From Allacma fusca (Eukaryota > Arthropoda > Collembola > Symphypleona > Sminthuridae), in assembly GCA_947179485.1 (NCBI GenBank), contig OX359246.1, forward strand, positions 60,305,632 to 60,369,631: a stretch of 64,000 nucleotides of DNA, in the 5' to 3' direction. Below, one piece after another: positions 56,123 to 64,000 of the stretch (position 1 is the stretch's first letter; every line of letters begins with the position of its first letter). The translations under genes were made by a program, and so were the position numbers. The notes beneath the pieces were generated by a model, which was not told the origin of the DNA, did no database searches, and worked only from the letters and a program-made list of their open reading frames with translations.

Positions 56123-58267
56123 ATGGAAAGAAATTCTTCCGTTGATCCACAAACGCCTCTGCAAAAAGCTTTGCAAATTTTTGTCTTTGATAACGCAGCA
56201 CAACAAAACCCAACAATTATTATTACACCAGATACGGTGGAAGGAGACTCAGGGTATTTGCCAGAAACTAGCTTGAAATTAATTCAAGAATGGATCGGGA
56301 AACACACAATCGAAGCTGCGCTGAAGCAATACAAGACGCATGTTTCCAGCCTGGTGTCCACGAAGGCACCATTCACAGAAAAGGACCTAAAAAACTTCCA
56401 TGAGCAGGTCCTGCAAACAATCCTCATCTCGTTCGATAGTACCTACAAAGACGTTTTATCTTCCAATCCTTCACTGACCCAAGTGCTACAGCATGAAAGA
56501 GGCAAATTGGAATCTGCAATCAAGACGCAAAGTCGGACTTTTCTGGCATCATATGAAAATACCATTGGCACTATAACGAGATACTTGAAGGACTGTACCT
56601 TAGAAGCAGAGAATGTGTACATGGAAGATATGGAACGTTTTTTAGAATCAGCAAAATCAATCGGCGCCATAAAGTTACTCCATGAAGATTGCAAGAAGAA
56701 GGCATTGCAAAACTTTTCTGATATTCTGAGGGAAAAAGCTTCTTTGGAATTTAAACCTTGGATGACTCACGAATTAGAGTCAAAACTTGAAGACAAGCTG
56801 GAACAAACTCAAGAAGAATTTTGCAACTCAGAAATTGCATCTACTGATTCAAAAGCCAAATCAATTCCAGCGGATTACATCCTTGAGGAAATTGGCCGCA
56901 ACGATAAGATCAAAGAGCTAATTCAAAATTCTGCTGAGAAACATGCTTCAGATAAAATAAAGGAATTTATTCAAGGGAACCAGTTTGACAAGCTGATCGA
57001 AGACAACTACTCAAAAATTCTGCAAGATAAATTAGGCCAACTTGTGGAAGACAAGCTCTCAAACATTGTACAGGAGGAATTAGGCAACCTTGTGAAAGAT
57101 AAGTTATCAAAAGCAGCACAGGGTGTTGACAAGCTTGTTGAAACAAATTTCTCGAGTATTGTAAACGAAAAATTAGACAAGCTGGTGGAAGACAAGGTTT
57201 CAAATATTGTGCAAGAGAAATTAGACAAACTAGTGGAGAACAAGGTTTCAAAACTTGTCAACGAAAAAACGGCAATAATTGTGGATCAACACTTAAAGCT
57301 ACTCAAGCAGTTTGAAGGACTAAACACCCGGTTCAATGCCATTCAAAAAGAAAACTTGGGTTTTAAAGCTAAGGCTGAATCCGTCGACAACACTTTAAGA
57401 ACAGTCCAAAATGATTTAGCTGATGTACAAACAAAAATGGGTAGCCTGAAGGATGACCGCGAAACAAAATCGCAAATTCTGAAAAACCGACTTGATGATA
57501 TTCAAAAAGAACGTAACAGTAGTAGCGATTACATAAAATTTGCCTCCAATGATATTAAAAACATCAAAGATGACTACATTGATGTAGTGATGAAATTAGA
57601 AAAACTGGAGAACAACATGAACACATTTAAAGAGACTGAAAACAACCAAAAAACTGTAATTACTAAGCTCATTCAAAAACTTCAATCAGCGGAAGCTACC
57701 GTACAGAAGCTGCAACTTCAGTCACCATCACTGGAACATCACCAAAAAAACCAAGAAAGTGGCACCAAATTCCCCAGTACCCAAAAAACGATACCAGAAG
57801 CAAAATCAACTAATTTAAAATCAGGAAGTCATAAACCGAAACCAGAAGTTCCCAGAACGCCATCTGCATCGACTGTTTCAAATTCCTTGAATGAAGGTCT
57901 AGCAAAAAGTGACCACCCTGTACATCACACTGTGGCAGGTAATGTTAATGGACAGCAGACGAGACAAGGTGTAAACTCAGGTGTGCCAAATTTCCAGCAG
58001 CAAGGACAGGTAACTACAGGAAAGGTGCCACGAAATGAAAGACAGACGCCAGTCAGTAGAGGCCACTCTACCACTAATTTGGTTCTAGAAAACAAATCAA
58101 GTCCATTCATGTTGACTCTTAAGGAGAGAAAAGCATCATTATTTGAGAAGAGCAGTACACCAAAGTCGCCAGAAAAAGAGTCGGCACAACCAGCAAAGTT
58201 GCCTACAACCTCGACAAGAAATTTGTCCAGATCAATTTCAGCTTATTCAGTTAACAATTTCAAATAA
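56123..58267 (+). CDS. Orphan helical/coiled-coil protein, member 3 of a three-gene family (714 aa)
   Basis: Single exon from ATG 56123 to TAA 58267; AATAAA at 58512. Residues about 50-225 are the shared helical domain, with ALKQYKTHVSSL and FHEQVLQTILISFDSTYKDV. Residues about 285-395 hold some seven repeats of about 14-15 residues of the form DKLxxLVEDKLSNIVQEE. A long coiled coil follows at about 395-545, then a Ser/Thr/Lys/Pro-rich tail to the end with likely basic disorder. No signal peptide, membrane segment or enzyme motif. It resembles a self-associating scaffold, but that is inference. Its relatives lie at 27784 and 45929 on the same strand. Confidence 0.72.
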   Translation: MERNSSVDPQTPLQKALQIFVFDNAAQQNPTIIITPDTVEGDSGYLPETSLKLIQEWIGKHTIEAALKQYKTHVSSLVSTKAPFTEKDLKNFHEQVLQTILISFDSTYKDVLSSNPSLTQVLQHERGKLESAIKTQSRTFLASYENTIGTITRYLKDCTLEAENVYMEDMERFLESAKSIGAIKLLHEDCKKKALQNFSDILREKASLEFKPWMTHELESKLEDKLEQTQEEFCNSEIASTDSKAKSIPADYILEEIGRNDKIKELIQNSAEKHASDKIKEFIQGNQFDKLIEDNYSKILQDKLGQLVEDKLSNIVQEELGNLVKDKLSKAAQGVDKLVETNFSSIVNEKLDKLVEDKVSNIVQEKLDKLVENKVSKLVNEKTAIIVDQHLKLLKQFEGLNTRFNAIQKENLGFKAKAESVDNTLRTVQNDLADVQTKMGSLKDDRETKSQILKNRLDDIQKERNSSSDYIKFASNDIKNIKDDYIDVVMKLEKLENNMNTFKETENNQKTVITKLIQKLQSAEATVQKLQLQSPSLEHHQKNQESGTKFPSTQKTIPEAKSTNLKSGSHKPKPEVPRTPSASTVSNSLNEGLAKSDHPVHHTVAGNVNGQQTRQGVNSGVPNFQQQGQVTTGKVPRNERQTPVSRGHSTTNLVLENKSSPFMLTLKERKASLFEKSSTPKSPEKESAQPAKLPTTSTRNLSRSISAYSVNNFK

Positions 58268-59146
58268 ATTAGGCAAATTTGGTATGAGCCAACAATTGAT
58301 AGCAATTGCCTATACATAGGCTAAATTCAAAATTACTCAGTCCTTGTAAAAGCGTTATTACCGTAACAGACTCTAAGACTTTAACTTCTATTTTCATCCT
58401 TACAATTATTCACAAACACAAATTATGTAACTACGTATATTATAGTTTCCTTGAATTTACATTCAACAAGACAAGCATATTCCATAAAAGAAGTACACCT
58501 GTACATATCTCAATAAAGGATCCAGACCTTGGCAGACTAACGCATAGTACACTGGTCTGAAATTTCCTACTACTTTTCGAAAATAAGTTTAACAATTTAA
58601 ATGTATTTAGGATATGTATCAGGAAGCTTTATTTACTTCCGCACATAATTTAGTCATTTATTGTACTCCAATTAATTACTTACAATTTAAAAATGATTAC
58701 ATAGGAATAAAGTTATTTCATGCAAACCAAGACCTTTAAAAATCATTTAATATGATGTACAGAAATACACAACTATGTAGCAATGTTATAGCGTTATGTG
58801 TTCATGAAGGACACCTTCCATCCTTTTAGAAAGGACTGTCAAAAAATGATATATAAAAATTTATGCAACAGTAAATACTGAGGTCACTCGGATTGTTATT
58901 ATTATAATATGTCACATTGCATCAACGGAGTCACTTACAAAGATCCTACATGTATCTATTTATATAAATTAAAAAGCATATTAGCTCACCTTATCTAGCA
59001 CATATGTATGTATAAATTTTGAATTTTAACTGCTGATGGCAAGGTACTTCATTTCCCGTAGACATTTGCTCTCACCTCTAAAACTGTTATCAGAACCTCC
59101 AACTTCAACTGATAATCCAGTATTATGATAAAAACTTACAAAAACC
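58268..59146. other. Intergenic, no gene seen
   Basis: It holds the 3' end of the previous gene (AATAAA at 58512-58517); otherwise AT-rich. Confidence 0.5.
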
Positions 59147-60892
59147 ACTACGTGTAAGTCCCTAAGGGGCGAAGAGACACTACGTGTTGTAACAGCCTAA
59201 GGTAGTAACTATACTTACGTTCCCCTAAAAATACCCTAAAATGTTTATGAATATACCAGTGAGTGTTGGCTATTAGTTAGTAAAAGGCTTGTGCAGACCG
59301 GCGCGTATTAAAACGTTTGTGGATGAACATCATCTGCGTGTGTACTTATACATCCTTTAGAACTGTTGGTATTATATTGATTTAACGAATAATTAAAATT
59401 CCCGCGTATAAACGTAGCCAAAATGCGTATACAAGTTTTGAAAAACGCTAACACTCAAAATCAAATTACGAAAGGGAAAGTTCGTGCGACATCTACCGAT
59501 CGACATGAAAGACAATTTATTATAAGCACCAAATAGAATTTATACATGGGGCAAGCTTCACATCCCGGTTACCCTAGTTGATACTTATCCAGTTGCGCTT
59601 TGCCACTAAAAGCTTTTGCAATCGAATCTAAATCACAGATGCACAAATCAGTCCGACATCTACCGGTGACATATGAACAAGACAAGCAGAATATCCCCAC
59701 TGTCTCCTGAGACTTGCGTTCAAACTTTATCTCCAATGAACGTTGTATAGCGTCAATGAAGATGTAAAATGGTTTAGTGAATTTTCTATTATAAGCAAAA
59801 TTATGTACACGACTTTTCCCCTAAAAGCAAATTGTACTACGTGAATAATAAAAAGTACGACTCACGTAGACCGTTTTCTTGTTGTGAAAACGGCAAGTAG
59901 ACCATTTTGCTTTTAGTTTTTCTTGCAAGTAGTACACTTTTCCTTTTAGGGAAACTGCATCTAGACCATTTTGTTTATAATCCTGAATGCATCTAGACAA
60001 TTTTGACTCTTTACCGACGATATAGTTGCTCCATTTTGGATATTGAATTGAAAGTTTACAATTTGACTGAAAAGATTTATCAGCCAGTTCGAGTTTGCAG
60101 GCTATTTTTAGCTACAGAGTTGGTCAACACCATGAAGAACAATTTGGCAAATCTCGAGGCACGGTTCAAATATATGTAGTACTTAATAGGATAAGAAGTA
60201 CACGTCTCATGAAGTTTTTGTTCACCTCCTGAAAAAGGTTTGTACTTTGGAAGAGCGAGGAAAAGTTCTTGAATAATTGATAAAATTACGAATACTAAAT
60301 GGCAACCTATAGAAACGTATTACCCAGTAAACAACGAAACCTGGCCCAGGACCGGTTCCGTGCAGGTATTTATGGCTACATGTTGGCATGGAACATTTTA
60401 TGGCAAACCAGAGTTTTACCACAATAAGCTGATTTGTCTTATTCTGGGAAATACTTGGGGCGATTGTGGAAATTTAGGGTATTCATATTTTCCGCTGGAA
60501 TTCATGAAGCCAGTTATGGTCCGTCACCAAGTGAAACCGGGATGCCAGCTAACGGTAAAATATTGGCCAGCTAGAAAACTAACAGTATTGGCACCTGGCT
60601 GGCCCAATAATGGTATTACAGATATGAGAATTTTTACGGATAGCCTGTGGTTCTAATTAAACTTTTATCTGCGGCAAATGTTTGGGAGCAGTCCGGTATT
60701 CTGAATAAAACTAAATCAAGGGAAAATCATGGCAAGCCATATGTGGCCCTCTTCAGCATTGTCATTGGCATATGTATTACTATTGGTTTCACGGTTCAGC
60801 AAGTGTTGCCAAAATAAACCCATAATGCACAAACGCCACTACCTTAGAATTCCGAGGCGACATTGGTAGCCTAGTCATTGTGCCATTCATAC

Positions 60893-63064
60893 ATGTACAC
60901 CCCTCTTAAAAACTCCGTCCGTTATAAATTAGCAGTGGCTGATTTTAGAATATCCACACGTGTGGTTCGTCGTTACACATTCCCTGTAGTTTGTGAGGAT
61001 TACTACACATTCAATTTTCAGAAAGAATACGGACTTAAAATGAACCCGTGCTTTTATGTCGTAGACTTTTCTAAAGACAGTAGTGTAGAAGCTGTACCAT
61101 CAAATTGGCTTTTCGAAAAAAATACTAAATGCCACTGGCCTACGAATGTAGATGATTTGAAGATCACTAGATTCATTCAAAAGTGCGTGGATCCTACCCT
61201 TTACCCAAAAGTTGAATGGATCATTTACGATTGTAAGGTTCGAGAAAGAGCAGGAAGTTTTGGTAAGTTTATTTTAACCACATTTTCTAATTGTAATTCC
61301 AAAGTTATGAATTAAATTTATTTTCAAATTAATGTGAATTAATATATTTTCATGTTTCCAATATCACTTGAATAATTTCGGATTTTCAATACAGTCAACT
61401 CTCGCTATAAGGAATGCTCAAGGGACCGGCAAAATCTGTCCCTTATAAACATTAATCCATAATGTATAAGAATAGTGTTATACATTGTGTAAATGGGAAT
61501 CGGGACTACTAATCCTGATCCCTTATATCGAGAAATCCCTTATAAGGGCATCCCTGATAACGAGAGTTGACTGTAGTAGTTCAAAATTGTTGCAATAGTA
61601 TTTATTTACAAGAATTTAGGGTAAAAATAAAATGGGTTTAGATTTTGAAACACACAATTCACACATTCTGAAATTACATTACCCTTTACAGATACATACG
61701 AGCAAGCGCATATTGCAGCTGATAAAGCTGTAGAACAAACTGATGTAGAGCTGACAGAATCCGATGGAAATTCAGATTTGCCTCTTAAGCGCCGACTTCG
61801 TAAGAGACGTCCCGTTACTGGTAAAAATCAACAAGACAATTTTCGTTCTTTACACGTACTTGACCACCCCGGCGCTACCACTTCAGCTGTGATTTGTTCT
61901 TCATCCTCTTCCGAAAGGAGTGGGCCTTTTCTGGAGGGTAATTACATAACGGAAAATTTGGAGAACCCTTTTGGGTTTCTTGGCAATTTATTTGTTTCAG
62001 ACAAATCAGATACTAGATTTGGTAACATTTAAAAAACTAAAAAATGAAACTATAGAGGTAGTATCAATTTTTAAAACAAATATGTATAACTGATTATACT
62101 ATAATGTTTGAACAGATTTGAACACAGTAGAAGATCAAGTGGAAAGTGAAAATGTGAATGCATGTGGAATATTTCACGAACTTGTGACGCCCATGGGGAA
62201 TGATTCCCGGACAAACAGTTTACTAGAGGACAAAATTGAATCGCTTACGCTTGAATTTCGAAGTATTGTCTAATAGAGTTTGTAAAATATTAAAGTGTTT
62301 AAATTACCATTCGATTTTTAATTTGTAGTGAAAAAGTTAGCTAAATAATGAAGTTTATTATTATATCGTTTGGTATATATTCCAGGGTTTCAAGACGTTC
62401 TGACAAGTCAGTTTCTTCAACTAAAAGAAGACATTACTCACATCTCTCGTATGGTTTCGCTTGGATCTTCGGAACTACCAATCGATGAGTCTGACCTTGG
62501 TATACCTTTACCGTGTGCAAATATTAACCAATTTACTGATTTCAACGTGTGGTTGGATAATGCAGAGAATCGCTCCCAATTAGTGAGTTCGTATGAGGTT
62601 TTGCATACTAGGCGTACATTTAAAGAAATTAGTTATTGCTGAATAATAAATTCTTACCAGTATTAAAAAAATTAAAGTAAATATTCTAAATGATAGGTAA
62701 GGTTCCTGAAGGGAATAGGTGGGTACAACACTGATTCATTTGTGAAGCGTATACTTCAGCGAACAATTGGACCAGATTTAGCAAATGCGATGACGTTTGG
62801 CGGGACCAGGACTAAAATTGCTTTTAAAAATCATCGGTTAATGCACTGTGTTGTCGGTGAGTGTTATACATAACATGTGTAGGGTTATTATTCCATGTGT
62901 ATATATTCTTACTGCTCGATGTAGCTGCCGTGCGAAAATCACCTGAAGACAGCGAACCATCAGAGGCGGATATTGAGCAATACGTTCGAAAGTGGTTTTT
63001 GGGTTCCGGAGATCGAAATGGTGGGCGCGCGAGGCGAAACAAACAAGCGTGCCCTAACAACTAG
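60893..63064 (+). CDS. DUF4806-like protein, six exons, 447 aa
   Basis: Exons 60893-61262, 61692-62021, 62116-62262, 62386-62582, 62697-62856 and 62925-63064. All introns are GT-AG and the frame holds through to TAG at 63064. Residues about 51-82 (NPCFYVVDF...VEAVPSNWL...CHWP) match the small N-terminal module common in arthropod DUF4806 proteins. Residues about 120-282 are polar with a KRRLRKRRP basic patch, perhaps a nuclear signal. Residues about 300-405 (LPIDESDLGIPLP, then LKGIGGYNTDSFVKRIL and FKNHRL) match DUF4806, a domain of unknown function often found near transposons. The start could be later, at MNPCF. It overlaps the transposase start by 47 bp. Confidence 0.72.
61392..61573. mobile_element. 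pogo/Tigger-type MITE, 182 bp, inside intron 1
   Basis: Ends CAGTCAACTCTCGCTATAAG and, inverted, CAGTCAACTCTCGTTATCAG. TA lies on both sides (61390-61391 and 61574-61575), the target duplication of the Tc1/mariner/pogo group. The interior has ccttataag-type words again. No coding capacity. It accounts for about 40 percent of intron 1 of the DUF4806-like gene. Confidence 0.92.
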
Positions 63065-64000
63065 ATATACAGAAATTAATTCAGCTAAACGCTGCAGGCG
63101 TCGAAGGATTGCTTCGTCTGTGTCAGCTTTGTTATCTACTGTTCGAAGCCAGAGTGAACCACCAAAAAGTGAGAAGGAAATTAAGCGAATAAACCCTGAA
63201 AGTACTTCAGCAGTAGGTAGTTACAGTGAATGTGTTCAAGAAACCATCTGTGAAGATAATTACTTGGAATCGTCTTTTAATGACAATTTGTACAGTAGCG
63301 ATAGTGATAGTGATGCTAACGATAGTGATATATCATTGAAAAAAAGTTTAGCAGAATGGAGTTGTAGGTTCAATGTAACACATAATTCAATAGATTCGTT
63401 GTTAAACATTCTACAGCCTCATGTAGCAGTCCAACTCCCTAAAACTGCTAGAACTTTGTTGGAAACACCACGAAACGTAATTTTAGAAAATATTTGTGGT
63501 GGCGAGTTTTATTATTTTGGTATACTATCTAATATTATTTCTAGATTAAAATGTGGTTTCATTTCCTCGGGAACTGAAGTAAGTATTACTGTTGGGTGTG
63601 ACGGCCTTCCAATCAGTAAGAGTAATAACAGACAATTTTGGCCAATATTAGGGATTTGCAACCAGTCAATTAATCAAACGCCATTTGTTATAGCCATATT
63701 TGAGGGCAAAAGTAAACCCAAGTGTTTAGCGTCTTATTTAAAAAAATTCATTGAGGAAGCACAATTACTTGAAACAAATGGAGTACATTTTCACGGTAAT
63801 AGTTATAAATTTAGTATCTTGTGTTTCATAGCAGATGCCCCAGCTCGCAGTTTTTTAAAATGTATCAAAACTCATAACGGGTATTTTTCCTGCGAAAAAT
63901 GTGAACAGGAGGGTTTATGGTTGGGCCGTGTTACATACCCTGAAATTAATTGCAAACTTCGAACTGACAACAGCTTCAGAGATCAAAGCCAGGAGGATCA
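63018..64000 (+). CDS. CACTA TNP2-like transposase, 3' end outside the window
   Basis: The frame is open from ATG 63018 to the window end (327 codons). The N-terminus is basic (RCRRRRI), followed by a Ser/Asp-rich run. From about residue 120 it follows the TNP2/EnSpm plan seen in invertebrate elements: LLNILQPH, then GGEFYYFG, CDGLPIS with Asp195 and QFWPILG, SKPKCLASYL, IADAPARSFLKCI with Asp273, and HNGYFSCEKCEQEG with a CxxC pair. Asp195 and Asp273 are candidates for the first catalytic acids; this is from family comparison. The enzyme would cut and move the element. It overlaps the end of the DUF4806-like gene in another frame. It could instead start with a spliced exon. Confidence 0.72.
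   Translation, partial: MVGARGETNKRALTTRYTEINSAKRCRRRRIASSVSALLSTVRSQSEPPKSEKEIKRINPESTSAVGSYSECVQETICEDNYLESSFNDNLYSSDSDSDANDSDISLKKSLAEWSCRFNVTHNSIDSLLNILQPHVAVQLPKTARTLLETPRNVILENICGGEFYYFGILSNIISRLKCGFISSGTEVSITVGCDGLPISKSNNRQFWPILGICNQSINQTPFVIAIFEGKSKPKCLASYLKKFIEEAQLLETNGVHFHGNSYKFSILCFIADAPARSFLKCIKTHNGYFSCEKCEQEGLWLGRVTYPEINCKLRTDNSFRDQSQED

Larger units (their letters stand above)
59147..64000 (+). mobile_element. Candidate CACTA/EnSpm-type element, left end to window edge
   Basis: cactacgtgt occurs at 59147 and again at 59178, giving the CACTA start expected of this superfamily. Between 59480 and 60010 there are repeated words usual for subterminal regions: cgacatctaccg (twice), and forms of agtagaccattttgc (at least four). 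A TNP2-like transposase frame follows at 63018, with a DUF4806-like gene before it. The right end is outside the window, so the inverted partner and target duplication cannot be seen. An open frame near 60360-60656 inside this region is not convincing as a gene. Confidence 0.5.

Noticed and set aside
56967-57261. Leucine- and cysteine-rich frames on the minus strand
   Set aside because: They are antisense shadows of the 15-residue repeats in the orphan gene at 56123.
60360-60656. 98-codon open frame upstream of the DUF4806-like gene
   Set aside because: It starts at a non-ATG codon, has no recognised motif and lies in the subterminal zone of the candidate CACTA element.
26347-64000. CRISPR arrays, bacterial operons or riboswitches
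   Set aside because: The tandem repeats found are eukaryotic minisatellites or transposon arrays, and genes have spliceosomal introns.

Overview
This is a eukaryotic, arthropod-type window: short GT-AG introns, AT-rich spacers, a UDP-glucuronosyltransferase, a divergent ionotropic receptor and a cluster of 7-TM gustatory-like receptors. The mixture of receptors and recent transposons would suit a springtail (Collembola) or another hexapod; the species cannot be fixed from sequence alone.

Region 1 (1-26346) is virus-like transposon fossil. Two Polinton (Maverick) copies lie head to head. The right copy, 10514-26346, is bounded by 85-bp perfect terminal inverted repeats. It carries a protein-primed DNA polymerase B, packaging ATPase, integrase, adenovirus-type protease, major and minor capsid genes and several genes I do not recognise. 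The left copy runs on the other strand and off the window start. Positions 1-6500 are an almost identical reverse copy of 10721-17162. The left copy also keeps about 4 kb of polymerase-end sequence, including an unrecognised gene on the opposite strand, that the right copy lacks. Both copies are broken but young.

Region 2 (26347-59146) is host sequence. It holds an orphan helical gene (27784-28824), an intron-less ionotropic-receptor-like gene (30205-32247, minus), a three-exon UGT (35807-37690), two damaged tandem gustatory-like receptor copies (39000-40586, 42038-43004), a second orphan helical gene (45929-47707), an intact three-exon receptor of the same family (51125-52532), and a third orphan helical gene (56123-58267). 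The three orphan genes share one helical domain of about 175 residues and form a dispersed paralogous family. The spacers hold small DNA transposons with clear target-site duplications: three hAT-type elements filled with degenerate short-word arrays, one unclassified inverted-repeat element, a Helitron-type end, tandem and dispersed repeats.

Region 3 (59147-64000) looks like the start of a CACTA/EnSpm-type element. A six-exon DUF4806-like gene (60893-63064), whose first intron hosts a pogo-type MITE, overlaps the start of a TNP2-like transposase reading frame that is still open at the window end.
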